A DNA stretch of 64,000 bases from Chitinophagaceae bacterium PMP191F (GTDB lineage Bacteria > Bacteroidota > Bacteroidia > Chitinophagales > Chitinophagaceae), in NCBI GenBank assembly GCA_001302245.1, contig LGYU01000029.1, positions 1 to 64,000 on the forward strand. The letters are read 5' to 3'. The notes beneath the pieces are model-generated. The model was not told the origin of the DNA. It made no database searches and saw nothing but the letters and a program-made list of their open reading frames with translations. The position numbers and the translations under genes are program-made. Of this stretch, positions 52,618 to 61,994 are shown piece by piece. The stretch's first letter is position 1. Each line of letters opens with the position of its first letter.

Positions 52618-53271
52618 TCAACCGCCCCGCAGGGGTGGAATATTGCCCACAACATTTGTCATGGCATTCAATATAGCAGCGTTATAGGCTGATCTATCAT
52701 CCGGGGCACGAGCCCTTCGTAGTACATGGAGATTGTTGATTGTAATACTGGAATGTTTATACGGTATAAACAATGATCGCTGGTGTTTGTCCCGTATAGT
52801 AGCACGTTGCACTTTATTACAACGTTTCCGGCTGACTGTTTTCTGTACAACACGATCCTGGTACATTACAGTACTCTGTTGTATCAACTCGTATTCAATA
52901 TCACTGCGAAAACCCAAACTATACAGGTATTGCCATAAAGCATCTGTCAACGCATCGTCTGAATAATGTTCGTTTTTTAACAGGCGGTTGCCAACGCCCA
53001 CCAGTTTCCGGTACAGACTATGCAGTTTCCAGCCTTCCGGTAACCGGCCATATACTGCAGCAGCAACGGAAGAGGCTCTGCCCAGCTTTGCAGCCAAATG
53101 CATTGTTTTCCTGAACCGGGCAGATTGTTTTACCTGCTTACCCGTCAGCGAACTTTTGCTACGTCCAATGTATGCACCATTCAACATGTAAAAAGTGACC
53201 CGGTTACTGTGCAGCGTGCCTGTCCGGAAAATATATGCAGGATTATTCTGTATGTTATGCACTTTGTTCAT
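52618..53271 (-). CDS. Hypothetical protein with 3' end inside a palindromic repeat cluster
   Basis: A 217-residue frame. The first ~110 residues are protein-like and basic: FRTGTLHSNRVTFYMLNGAY, SLTGKQVKQSARFRKTMHLA, GRASSVAAAVYGRLPEGWKL and LYRKLVGVGNRLLKNEHYSD, a pattern similar to small uncharacterised Bacteroidota proteins. The last ~30 residues (ARAPDDRSAYNAAILNAMTN then VGNIPPLRGG) are translated from GC-rich palindromes at 52704-52715 and 52622-52638, so the natural C-terminus may have been replaced by a repeat. No catalytic motif or signal peptide is seen. Confidence 0.55.
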   Translation of the reverse strand: MNKVHNIQNNPAYIFRTGTLHSNRVTFYMLNGAYIGRSKSSLTGKQVKQSARFRKTMHLAAKLGRASSVAAAVYGRLPEGWKLHSLYRKLVGVGNRLLKNEHYSDDALTDALWQYLYSLGFRSDIEYELIQQSTVMYQDRVVQKTVSRKRCNKVQRATIRDKHQRSLFIPYKHSSITINNLHVLRRARAPDDRSAYNAAILNAMTNVVGNIPPLRGG

Positions 53272-53829
53272 TTCACCTACAGCAGGGCGTTATCTTTTGT
53301 TAAAGTTAACATACCTTATCCCGGTATACTGCATACCGTACATTTTTAACCAATCATTGGCTGTACGGGGTATTGATCCGGGCTTTCCTGCATATTTACT
53401 GCGGGTAAAAGCGTAGAAACTAAGGGGTGCTTCAATAGAAAGGTAGAAGAAAGCTGCCACATGCAGGGAGGTAGAAACAGCAGCCTGATGAAACACAGGG
53501 TATAACAGAAAAGGCGGCCCTGGCGTTGATAATGCTGCAAAATACAGCCTGCTGACCAATAAACCTTATGTACGTGAGATATTTATACAGCACCTCTCCG
53601 TATTGTTGCTGCGTAATCTTTCTATAAGGTTTATTGGTGTATTTACGAACAGGAAATTTCTCCTGGTTTGCCATTGGGAATAATAATTCAAAATTGGGAA
53701 ACAAACCCATAAACACTAATCTGTAAATTATTGATTGACTTGCATATGTAATTCTGGCAAACTGGTTGCTTTTTAGCGCCCGGATATTTATACGGTTATT
53801 GTATCTCAGGCAGTTAAAAACAATTCAAC
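53272..53829. other. Intergenic region with a 15-bp inverted repeat and decayed-looking frames
   Basis: Two overlapping minus-strand frames exist (53290-53559 and 53432-53716). The end of the first (YAGKPGSIPRTANDWLKMYG) and the start of the second (QEKFPVRKYTNKPYRKITQQ) look protein-like but are in different frames, as in a frameshifted relic; the rest does not. A perfect 15-bp inverted repeat lies at 53555-53569/53624-53638. No RNA gene is recognised. Confidence 0.4.
53555..53638. repeat. 15-bp perfect inverted repeat with 54-nt loop
   Basis: ACCAATAAACCTTAT (53555-53569) and ATAAGGTTTATTGGT (53624-53638). The length is far above chance for a gap this size; it may be the remnant of a small mobile element or a structured RNA. 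Confidence 0.65.
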
Positions 53830-54279
53830 ATGAAGTCTATTTTTAATTTTGAACAGGATGTATTGGAGATAAAGAATACTATTGCTCAGCAGATCATGGC
53901 ATTGGGATCTGCGCTCTTTTTTACTGAAAATGATTCCCTGCTGAAATTGCCGGTACATGTTATCAATAATGTACAGGTAGATGATAAACAACAGATATGG
54001 TTTTGTATACAGCGTCCTCCGCAGACGCTTGCTGAGTTTGATGCTGAATTGCCAGCACGCCTGGATTTCTTTAAGAAAGGCATGCCTTATCATATTAAGG
54101 TAAAAGGCATTGCTTCACTGGCAGATAATGCAGAAAAAGTGCGTGAACTTACCGGCCGTGCATACACGGCTGACCTGGTAGTAGTTAAAGTGGTGATTAC
54201 GGCCTTTGATTATATTGAAACTGCTCCTAAACCTGTACAAAACTGGTTGCAACTGGGTAGTTTGTTCTCCCGTCAATAA
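53830..54279 (+). CDS. Pyridoxamine 5'-phosphate oxidase-like (FMN split-barrel) protein
   Basis: A 149-residue protein tentatively placed in the split-barrel FMN-binding group: ALGSALFFTENDSLLKLPVH and NNVQVDDKQQIWFCIQRPPQ fit the first strands, with KKGMPYHIKVKGIASLADN as the barrel strand after the FMN loop and a C-terminal VVVKVVITAFDYIET. The canonical FMN-binding Arg/Lys pattern is not clear, so it may bind haem, F420-like or no cofactor. It is monocistronic and ends at a strong bidirectional hairpin. Confidence 0.65.
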   Translation: MKSIFNFEQDVLEIKNTIAQQIMALGSALFFTENDSLLKLPVHVINNVQVDDKQQIWFCIQRPPQTLAEFDAELPARLDFFKKGMPYHIKVKGIASLADNAEKVRELTGRAYTADLVVVKVVITAFDYIETAPKPVQNWLQLGSLFSRQ

Positions 54280-54293
54280 AGCGATAATGTATC

Positions 54294-54359
54294 AATAAGA
54301 ACAGGTGATCGATTACCGGTTTGTTACAAACCGTCTGTAATTGATCACCTGTTCTTATT
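54294..54359. terminator. Long bidirectional terminator hairpin
   Basis: 23-nt arms 54294-54316 and 54337-54359 pair with one G-T wobble; the loop contains a further GGTTTG-TTA-CAAACC stem. It lies between the convergent split-barrel and GNAT genes and is unusually long for a terminator. Confidence 0.8.
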
Positions 54360-54383
54360 TAAATATGTTGTAGAAGATGTTGA

Positions 54384-54887
54384 TCAGAGTTTTTTCTCCA
54401 TAATGTAATCGTTCATAAAATAGCCGTTGCCAATATCAATATCTTCTTCGCCGATTACAACAAATCCCAGTTTTTCATAAAATGAACGGGCCTTATTGTG
54501 CCTGTTTACATTGAGCAACAGTGCCTGCGCCTCGTATTCAGTCAGTTGTTCTGCAATAAAATCAACCAGGGCCTTTCCAATACCTTTTCCCTGTGTTTTA
54601 CCATGTACATATATTTTATGCAGTTTGTACTTGCCGGGTGTTTCAGTGGGAGCGTAAGAAGCAAAGGCAACAGGTTCTTCATCCAGCTCTGCTATCAGGA
54701 ACGTATGTTTAAGTTTCGACACCTGCTGTTGCAATGATGCAGGTGAGTAGAACAGGTTCAGCATAAAGCTGAGTTGTTCCGGCGTTAGTATTTCTTTATA
54801 GGTTTCGGGCCATATCTGTTGTGCCAGGTAGCCAACAGTATTCATGTCTTCCGGTTCGGCAAATCGTATAATTAGTTCCTGCTCCAT
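54384..54887 (-). CDS. GNAT-family N-acetyltransferase
   Basis: A 167-residue acetyl-CoA-dependent acetyltransferase. Motif A is KLHKIYVHGKTQGKGIGKAL with the pyrophosphate-binding Q-x-x-G-x-G, followed by motif B (ALLLNVNRHNKARSFYEKLG). The N-terminal strand-helix part (IIRFAEPEDMNTVGYLAQQI) is also typical. The acceptor is unknown. It converges with the split-barrel gene and lies 24 bp downstream of the PrsW-like gene on the same strand, so the two may form one transcript. Confidence 0.92.
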   Translation of the reverse strand: MEQELIIRFAEPEDMNTVGYLAQQIWPETYKEILTPEQLSFMLNLFYSPASLQQQVSKLKHTFLIAELDEEPVAFASYAPTETPGKYKLHKIYVHGKTQGKGIGKALVDFIAEQLTEYEAQALLLNVNRHNKARSFYEKLGFVVIGEEDIDIGNGYFMNDYIMEKKL

Positions 54888-54910
54888 AATTGTGTGATGT
54901 ACACGGGTGA

Positions 54911-55702
54911 TTATAATGTATTAAAAAAAGCCTGTTTTGAAAGTTCCTGGTGCAATCGTATTGCTTTTAATGCCATACGAACCGCAATACCATAGGTCAG
55001 CAATGCCCCGGCTACCAGCAAACCGGTTGAAACGTATTTCGTAGCATTGGGATTGTTCTGGATAAAAAGAAAAAAATCATAGGCCCCATGAAAAAATACT
55101 GCCAGCAAAATTCCTTTTATCATATGCAATACAGGACGCCGGGTATTGAATTTTGCCATGCCCACATGATAGCCCATCAGTACTGCAAAAGAAGCATGTG
55201 CCGGTACAGAAAGGAACATACGTATAATACCGGTAGTAATTCCGCTATTGGTAACATACAATACATTTTCTACGGTGGCAAACCCCATTCCCACCATTAC
55301 AGAATATACAATACCATCAAAGGGTTCATCAAAAGCTTTATTACGATAGGCATATAATCGCAATGCCATGAATTTGCAGCCTTCTTCACTGATGGCTACA
55401 ACACCAAAGGCCCATACCAGGTAGTATTTCAATGAATAAATATCTGAATGCCTGGTCAGCAGGGGGAGCAAAGCACGCTGAATGACAATCGCCGGAATAA
55501 TACAAAGAGCACCCAATACAAATGCTGTGGTCAGCGCTGCAACAGGCTCACGGTCGTACTTATCTTTACAGTAAATATAACAGGCGATGGCAATGCCCGG
55601 TGCCAGTGCCAGGGTAACCAGCGAAAGCATGAGCAAAAATACTAAAGTGTTGCCGGACAACCAATCGAAAATGAGTGCTCCGGAATGCTTTCTTCTTGCC
55701 AA
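54911..55702 (-). CDS. PrsW-family intramembrane metalloprotease
   Basis: A 263-residue polytopic membrane protein. Conserved PrsW motifs are present: VVAISEEGCKF (the EExxK-type motif), GFATVENVLYV (FxxxEN), PAHASFAVLMGYHVG (HxxxxxxxG) and VFFHGAYDFFLF (HxxYD). About seven to eight hydrophobic segments are visible. In Bacillus PrsW performs site-1 cleavage of an anti-sigma factor; the target here is unknown. It follows the T9SS-sorted protein gene by 6 bp and is probably co-transcribed with it. Confidence 0.92.
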   Translation of the reverse strand: MARRKHSGALIFDWLSGNTLVFLLMLSLVTLALAPGIAIACYIYCKDKYDREPVAALTTAFVLGALCIIPAIVIQRALLPLLTRHSDIYSLKYYLVWAFGVVAISEEGCKFMALRLYAYRNKAFDEPFDGIVYSVMVGMGFATVENVLYVTNSGITTGIIRMFLSVPAHASFAVLMGYHVGMAKFNTRRPVLHMIKGILLAVFFHGAYDFFLFIQNNPNATKYVSTGLLVAGALLTYGIAVRMALKAIRLHQELSKQAFFNTL

Positions 55703-55708
55703 CAGGAA

Positions 55709-58177
55709 CTACCGGATCAGTTCTACCGTGCCTTTAACAACGGTATTGTTGTCGTCTATTATTCCTTTTATTACAAATACATACGTGCCTGCATTGGCCG
55801 GTTGACCTTTACAGGTTCCATCCCATCCCGTATTGATGTCAGTGGTTGAAAACACTTTGTTGCCCCATCTGTCAAACACGGCAAATTCCAGCAACTGCAG
55901 CAACGAACCGGAAGGTATCCTGAATACCTCATTAATACCATCTCCGTTGGGTGAAAAGGCGTTTGGCATTCTGAATGGCCGGTATACCTTCACAGGTATA
56001 TCCTTTGAAACGGTACATCCGTCAGGGCTCGTAACAGTCAGTGTATAAACTGTAGTATGCGTCATGGGGATTGTTACGGGCGAGAGTGTGCCGGTACTTA
56101 TCAAACCACTGGCAGGGCTCCAAGTGTAGTGATCGATATTCCCGGTAACCGTAGTGAGCAACTGAACCTGTTGTCCGGCCATGATAGAAATATTATTACT
56201 GGCAGAAGCATTGATAACAGGAAGATCATAGATGATCATGATAATGATGCCGGATACTACTTCAATACCTGAACACAGACTGGCACTGGTTATTTTGCAG
56301 CTTATTTTATCATTGTTTTTCAGCGTAGCAGTACTGAATGTATTGGCATCAGTACCTGTTGCTGCATCGTTCAGCAGCCACTGATAATGTATATCAGTAG
56401 TGCCATTCAATACCTGGGCATAAAAAGTAACAGGGGTGCCGGCACATATTGCATTGTCCGAGACACTTATGTTTACAATGGGTAAGGTGCTGCTCAGTAC
56501 CTTAACGGTAATATTATTAGAAGTGGCTGTTGTACCGGTAATACAGGGCATTGCAGGGTCAATCATCATTGAGCAGCTTACAACATCTCCGTCGGCAAGT
56601 GATGCGGTGGTAAATACAGCATTCCCTGTGCCCGCATTATTTCCATTGATCTTCCACTGATATACAGGTGACGTACCGGGATTAATGGCTGTTGCATTAA
56701 AGGTAACTGAAGTACCACTGCAAACAGGATTTTTATCTGCTGTAATACTGATGCCTGGTGTAAGTAACGGGTTTACTGTTATGGTAATGGGATTGCTTTC
56801 GGCAGCACCTCCCAGGCAGGATGCACTATTGCCAAACCGGCAGGTAATAACATCACCGTTACTGAGTGTGGCATCTGTATAAACCGTATTGTTCGTTCCC
56901 ACGGTATTGCCATTCTTTTTCCAGGTATAGGTAAATCCCTGGCCTGCAGCAGGGGCACCCGTTGCTGTAAAAGTAACCGTTGTTCCGGCACAGATATTAT
57001 TGGCAGAAGCGGTAATGCTGATATTATTAACCGGGCTGACAGGAGTATTACTGGTGAGGTCAATTTTCCTGATGCGATGATTGGGCATATCGGCAATAAA
57101 TAATGCGTTGTTGGCATCCAGCCATAATCCTTCTATTGTACCCAACTGTGCATCCACAGCAAAGCCTCCATCTCCGCTGAAACCAGGCGAGCCGCCGGCA
57201 ACGGTATTGATAATACCTGTTGCTGCATCTATTTTTCTGATACGCCCGTCATCATACTGGCCTACATAAATATTGCCGGCTGCGTCTACACAAATACCAT
57301 AAGGATCATAAAGGTTAGCTGCCGATGCCGGGCCTCCATCTCCGCTATGACCATATACATTGGTACCTGCTATTGTTGATATAATACCGGTCACTGCATT
57401 TATTTTCCGTATTCTGCTGGTAATGCCTCCGTATACTTCTGTAAAAAAAATGTTTCCGGCAACATCTATACACAGGTACACCGGATAGGGAGTACTGGCT
57501 GCTGTAGCAGCTCCTCCGTCACCGGTATGTGTAGGAGAACCTGTACCAGCCACAGTGGTAATAATGCCGGTAGCGCCATTTATCTTTCGGATGCGGTTGT
57601 TGTAAGTATCGGCAAAATAAATATTACCCAGTTTGTCAACACGAATGCCGTGAGGGGTATTGATGGCAGCATTGATAGCAGGTCCGCCATCACCCGAATA
57701 GCCGGCTGTGCCGGTACCAGCCACTGTAGTAACAATTCCTGTAGCTGTATTGATCTTCCGTATCCGGTGACCACTGTATTCTGCAACATACAGGTTGCCG
57801 GAACCGTCGCCGCATATACCAATGATAAATTTGAACAGAGCCTGGGTTGCCGGACCACCATCTCCACCATACCCGTAACTGTCTGATCCTGCAATAGTGG
57901 TAATAATGCCTGTAGCGCCATCTACTTTGCGTACAGAATTAGAGGTAGCTATATATATGTTTCCGGCCGGATCTACATACACGTCCGGTGGGTAAGGTAT
58001 TCCGGCGCACAGGGCCGGGCCATTATTGCCCGTGTTGCCATTGAAGCCGGAACCGGCTATGGTAGTAATGATCTGCGCAGAACCAGCAAAATGTATTAAT
58101 AAAAAGGGTAATAAAACAGTGCATATCCGCAGATAACATCTGTAAACGATGGCTATAATGGTTTTTTCGGGGTGCAT
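55709..58177 (-). CDS. T9SS-secreted protein: NHL repeats, Ig-like/PKD repeats, gliding-motility C-terminal domain
   Basis: An 822-residue secreted protein. A signal peptide ends near AGSAQ. Residues ~35-380 are six or more NHL beta-propeller repeats with a recurring IRKI(N/D)-A-TGIITTVAG and GYSGDGGPA motif. Residues ~385-730 contain four or five repeats of an Ig-like/PKD-like fold (ICAGTTVTFTATG, YTWKKNGNTVGTNNTVYTD and relatives). The C-terminal ~85 residues (MPNAFSPNGDGINEVFRI, FDRWGNKVFST, GTYVFVIKGII) are the gliding-motility-associated type B T9SS sorting domain. Probably a surface adhesin or binding protein. Confidence 0.93.
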   Translation of the reverse strand: MHPEKTIIAIVYRCYLRICTVLLPFLLIHFAGSAQIITTIAGSGFNGNTGNNGPALCAGIPYPPDVYVDPAGNIYIATSNSVRKVDGATGIITTIAGSDSYGYGGDGGPATQALFKFIIGICGDGSGNLYVAEYSGHRIRKINTATGIVTTVAGTGTAGYSGDGGPAINAAINTPHGIRVDKLGNIYFADTYNNRIRKINGATGIITTVAGTGSPTHTGDGGAATAASTPYPVYLCIDVAGNIFFTEVYGGITSRIRKINAVTGIISTIAGTNVYGHSGDGGPASAANLYDPYGICVDAAGNIYVGQYDDGRIRKIDAATGIINTVAGGSPGFSGDGGFAVDAQLGTIEGLWLDANNALFIADMPNHRIRKIDLTSNTPVSPVNNISITASANNICAGTTVTFTATGAPAAGQGFTYTWKKNGNTVGTNNTVYTDATLSNGDVITCRFGNSASCLGGAAESNPITITVNPLLTPGISITADKNPVCSGTSVTFNATAINPGTSPVYQWKINGNNAGTGNAVFTTASLADGDVVSCSMMIDPAMPCITGTTATSNNITVKVLSSTLPIVNISVSDNAICAGTPVTFYAQVLNGTTDIHYQWLLNDAATGTDANTFSTATLKNNDKISCKITSASLCSGIEVVSGIIIMIIYDLPVINASASNNISIMAGQQVQLLTTVTGNIDHYTWSPASGLISTGTLSPVTIPMTHTTVYTLTVTSPDGCTVSKDIPVKVYRPFRMPNAFSPNGDGINEVFRIPSGSLLQLLEFAVFDRWGNKVFSTTDINTGWDGTCKGQPANAGTYVFVIKGIIDDNNTVVKGTVELIR

Positions 58178-58234
58178 ATTTCAGGCCAGCTAAAATAGGC
58201 AACTTCCTTTTTTATCCCAAACGGTTGTGACGGT

Positions 58235-58242
58235 TAAATTTG
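58235..58242 (+). promoter_or_regulatory. TAnnTTTG box (TAAATTTG) before the 938-residue gene
   Basis: Exact -7 element 34 nt before ATG 58277 in the divergent spacer between two large envelope genes. A -33 TTG is not clear. Confidence 0.5.
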
Positions 58243-58276
58243 GAAAAACAATTAACTTCCGTTCCTAACTCATCGT

Positions 58277-61093
58277 ATGCCAAAATACTGTTTGCCAGTT
58301 CTGTTTTTACTGCTTGGTTTATATAGTAATGCCCAACGTTTTGGCGGTCATTCACCCGCTACTTCCTGGAAACAGGTAAATACGGATACTGTTCGTGTTG
58401 TTTTTCCGGCAGGATTTGAACACCAGGCCGGCATGATAGCGGCTACAGCTCACCGGTTGGGTTTACAAACACAGTCTACTATTGGCAACCGTTTCAGAAA
58501 AATCAGTATTGTACTGCAGCCATATACTACTGTATCCAATGGTTATGTAGGGCTGGGACCCTGGCGCAGTGAATTTCAACTGACGCCTTCACCCAACAGT
58601 TTCAGCCTGGGTAGCCTGCCCTGGAGCTATACACTGGCGTTGCATGAGTACAGGCATGTACAACAGTATTCCAATTTCAGAAAGGGATTATCAGCCGCTG
58701 CATTTTATATATTCGGAGAGCAGGGACAGGAACTGGCTAACAGTGCCACCGTGCCCAACTGGTTCTGGGAGGGTGATGCCGTTTACCAGGAAACCAGGAT
58801 GAGTGAGCAGGGAAGAGGCCGCTTGCCGTTTTTCTTTAAAGATTACCGTTCACTGTGGACCGGCAAAAAGAATTATTCCTGGATGAAACTGCGCAATGGT
58901 TCATTACAGGATTTTGTGCCAGACCATTATGCATTGGGTTATATGATGGTGGCATACGGCAGGGAAAAGTACGGAGATGACTTCTGGAAAAAAGTAACCG
59001 GCGATGCTGTTTCCAAAGTTCAGCTATATCCTTTTCAGCGGGCTGTAAAAAGATACACCGGTAAAAATTATAGAACCTTTCGTGCAGAGGCTATGAAATA
59101 CTTTGAGGATTTTCTGCCTGCCGGAACATTGAAGGATAATGCCGCAGACTGGGCGCAACAGCACAGGCATTTTGTGGCCGATGAAGTATTGCCGCAATGG
59201 ATGGATGATGAAAACATCGTATACGGTAAAAGCAGTTATGACCGTATACCCGGTTTTTATACACGCAATGTGCAAACAGGCAAAGAACACAAAATACGCA
59301 CCCGCGATATTTCGCTGGACAACTATTTCTCTTACGTAAACGGCAAAATTGTATACGCAGCTTATGAGCCTGCCCTACGCTGGTCGTGGACTGATTACAA
59401 TGTGCTGAAAGTGCTGGATGTTGCTACCGGCAAACAAATGCGTGTTACCAGCCATACAAAATATTTCAGTCCTGATATCAGCAGTGATGGCAAACGTATT
59501 GTAGCGGTGGATGTACAACCCGGTGAAAAGGCCACCCTGCATATACTGGATGCCGCCAGCGGTGAAGTGCTGGAACGTATTCCCAATCCACAACGGTTGT
59601 TTTATACTTATCCTAAATTTTATAACGACAGCACCATTGCCACACCTGTACGCAATACTTCCGGTGCCATGACAATGGTGTTGATCAATATCCGGGATGG
59701 TCGTTTGCAGGAATTATTGCCTTATTCCATGCACGTGATCGGTTTCCCTTCTGTACACAGGGATACTATTACCTTTAGTGCTGCCAATGGCATTACCGAC
59801 GAAGTGTTTGCTATTACCGGCAGCAACCAGCTATTACAGTTTACCGGTACGCATACGATCAACCAGGCAACCGGTAATTACCAGGCCAGTATCCGCAACA
59901 ATAAAGCAGTGTGGACCGCTTTTACTGCTGTAGGCTATCATCTTTTTCAACAACCGGTACAGGATGCATGGAAAAAACTACCGGTAACACATTTTACAGA
60001 TTCGGTATTCAGTTATCGGCTACATGGTTTACAGATCACTAAAACAAGTCCTGATACCGGCAAACAGTATCCTGTAACTGATTATGCCAAAGCATTTCAT
60101 TTGTTCAACCTGCATAGCCGCCGGCCTTTTGTAGATGATCCGGAGTATACTTTTTCTTTTGTGGGACAGAATGTGCTGAACACCATGTTGTCTGAATTGT
60201 ATTTTACTTACAACCGCAATGAGCGCAGTAAACAATTTGGTGGCAGTCTTATTTACGGCGGCTTTTTCCCATATCTCAATATTGCCAGCAGCTATACATT
60301 GGATCGTCACGCATTATTGAGACAGAAAACTGTATTCTGGAACCAGTGGGAGGGAAGTGCCGGGTTCCAGTTGCCATTTAATCTCTCTACAGGCAAACAT
60401 TACCGTTCATTAAATGTCAGTGGTAATGTAGCTTATAACAAACGTTTTTTCCAGGGTATTTACAAAGACAGCTTTGACAATCGCGGGTTTGCCTATGTAA
60501 CAGGATCAGTTGGCTATGCCAACCAGTCGCAATCTGCTGTTAAACATATTTATCCGCGCTGGGGGCAAACATTCAGCCTGCGTTACTCTAAAGCCGTTAC
60601 AGCGCTGGATGCCAACCAGGTAGTAGCTTCCGGCTATGGATATTTTCCGGGATTGTTCCGCACACACAATCTTATTGTTAATGTAGCGGTACATCAACGC
60701 GATACCCTGAACAATGCACGCTTTTCAAATACGTTTCCTTTTTCCCGTGGCTATATAGCAGACAATTTTTACCAGATGGGCAAGTTTGGTGTGAATTACC
60801 ACCTGCCACTGGCATATCCCGACTGGGGTTTTGGCAATATTGTATACCTGATGCGTGTGCGCACCAACCTGTTCTATGATGATACCTATGTAGCTGATTA
60901 TACAGCCAGCCGTCATAAAACCAGCATCAAACTGCGTTCGTATGGTTCAGAAGTATATGTAGATACCAAATGGTGGAATGAATACAATGTAACCTTTGGA
61001 GTACGCTACAGCAGGCTGATCGATGGCAACCGGCAGAGACTGGGTGCCAATCAGTGGGAGTTTATTGTGCCGGTAACGGTACTAAGCAGATAA
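58277..61093 (+). CDS. Large envelope protein with HExxH peptidase-like, TolB-like and beta-barrel parts
   Basis: A 938-residue exported protein with a signal peptide ending near LYSNAQ. The N-terminal ~280 residues carry a zinc peptidase motif, HEYRH at 123-127, and NWFWEGDAVYQE with a possible Glu ligand at 165, as in gluzincin/peptidase MA-like folds. Residues ~290-600 have TolB/WD-like beta-propeller text (VTSHTKYFSPDISSDGKRIV). The last ~330 residues look like an outer membrane beta-barrel of alternating strands (NVSGNVAYNKRFFQGIYKDS). Homologues are widespread in Bacteroidota and uncharacterised. Whether the peptidase is active is unknown. Confidence 0.85.
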   Translation: MPKYCLPVLFLLLGLYSNAQRFGGHSPATSWKQVNTDTVRVVFPAGFEHQAGMIAATAHRLGLQTQSTIGNRFRKISIVLQPYTTVSNGYVGLGPWRSEFQLTPSPNSFSLGSLPWSYTLALHEYRHVQQYSNFRKGLSAAAFYIFGEQGQELANSATVPNWFWEGDAVYQETRMSEQGRGRLPFFFKDYRSLWTGKKNYSWMKLRNGSLQDFVPDHYALGYMMVAYGREKYGDDFWKKVTGDAVSKVQLYPFQRAVKRYTGKNYRTFRAEAMKYFEDFLPAGTLKDNAADWAQQHRHFVADEVLPQWMDDENIVYGKSSYDRIPGFYTRNVQTGKEHKIRTRDISLDNYFSYVNGKIVYAAYEPALRWSWTDYNVLKVLDVATGKQMRVTSHTKYFSPDISSDGKRIVAVDVQPGEKATLHILDAASGEVLERIPNPQRLFYTYPKFYNDSTIATPVRNTSGAMTMVLINIRDGRLQELLPYSMHVIGFPSVHRDTITFSAANGITDEVFAITGSNQLLQFTGTHTINQATGNYQASIRNNKAVWTAFTAVGYHLFQQPVQDAWKKLPVTHFTDSVFSYRLHGLQITKTSPDTGKQYPVTDYAKAFHLFNLHSRRPFVDDPEYTFSFVGQNVLNTMLSELYFTYNRNERSKQFGGSLIYGGFFPYLNIASSYTLDRHALLRQKTVFWNQWEGSAGFQLPFNLSTGKHYRSLNVSGNVAYNKRFFQGIYKDSFDNRGFAYVTGSVGYANQSQSAVKHIYPRWGQTFSLRYSKAVTALDANQVVASGYGYFPGLFRTHNLIVNVAVHQRDTLNNARFSNTFPFSRGYIADNFYQMGKFGVNYHLPLAYPDWGFGNIVYLMRVRTNLFYDDTYVADYTASRHKTSIKLRSYGSEVYVDTKWWNEYNVTFGVRYSRLIDGNRQRLGANQWEFIVPVTVLSR

Positions 61094-61421
61094 GCATATA
61101 CGAAAGACATTAAATCGTCAATGTTTATTGATGCCGGATAATCCTGGCATAAATATTAATGCCCTGTATTGGTATCAGGTACAAATGACGCCCGTTATTA
61201 CCCAAATCGGTTCATATATACCCACTTACTCCGATAAAATACCACAAACAGGTGATTTTTTGTATGTGAAAAAAATCTACTTTTACGACATCATATTACA
61301 CTCCAGACTCCTTTAACTCCCACATCCATTCATTGATTCCCAACCATGGTTCTTTCATGAGCAATCATAATGCTGATGATTAGTAAAGCAATTGTTTTAA
61401 CCATTAAAACCGATTTTGCTT
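61094..61421. other. Intergenic region
   Basis: A 328-bp gap. Only a weak 62-residue frame (61128-61316) without protein-like character and a short ATGCC/GGCAT hairpin are visible; I see nothing functional that I can support. Confidence 0.4.
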
Positions 61422-61994
61422 ATGATACAGTTGTACAAAGCATTTTTTGTTTTGTGTTTTGTGATGTGCTCACGTTCTGCGTTTGCCCAGCCAGGGTCTG
61501 TACTTCCTTTTGTATTTAATGCCGGCGGCGGTTCTTATGACAATGCCGATTCTTATTATCGGTTTGAATGGAGCATCGGAGAGCTGACGCTGATCAATGC
61601 GTTTGCACCTGCAGACAGTTCTTTGCTGGTTACACAGGGTGTATTACAACCCTGTACTGATAAAATTGACAAATCTCCTTACATCCTCACTTTTGATGAC
61701 GGTGATATCAAGGTATTTCCCAATCCTACTGCCAACAGGTTTGAAGTAGACTTTTTTGTACGGCAAACCGGTCGTATGGAAATACAACTGGCAGATCTGA
61801 ATGGAAGGGTACTTGAAACACGTTCGTATATATACAACGGTTGTTGCCGGATCGAGTATTTCGATCTTACACGTTATCCGAAAGGTATTTATTATGTGAT
61901 CGCCACGCTGACGCCCGATACTCCACGTCCTGGTGACTACCTGGAAGTAAAACGTCATGGCGGATTCAAGATCCTGAAATACGACGGTAAATAA
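61422..61994 (+). CDS. T9SS type A sorting-domain protein
   Basis: A ~190-residue exported protein from ATG 61422 (the TTG at 61416 is an alternative). A signal peptide ends near SAFAQPG. The middle segment (SYYRFEWSIGELTLINAFAP and LLVTQGVLQPC) is typical of short Bacteroidota proteins with a T9SS tail. The C-terminal ~85 residues are the type A sorting domain (DGDIKVFPNPTANRFEVDFF, LADLNGRVLE, FDLTRYPKGIYYVIA). It precedes a large repetitive surface protein by 113 bp and may be part of the same exported set. Confidence 0.9.
   Translation: MIQLYKAFFVLCFVMCSRSAFAQPGSVLPFVFNAGGGSYDNADSYYRFEWSIGELTLINAFAPADSSLLVTQGVLQPCTDKIDKSPYILTFDDGDIKVFPNPTANRFEVDFFVRQTGRMEIQLADLNGRVLETRSYIYNGCCRIEYFDLTRYPKGIYYVIATLTPDTPRPGDYLEVKRHGGFKILKYDGK

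Noticed and set aside
53432-53716. 94-codon minus-strand frame
   Set aside because: Only its first ~35 residues look protein-like and it overlaps another broken frame and the 15-bp inverted repeat, so an intact gene is not supported.
61128-61316. 62-codon plus-strand frame before the T9SS type A gene
   Set aside because: No domain, no promoter box and irregular composition; probably chance.
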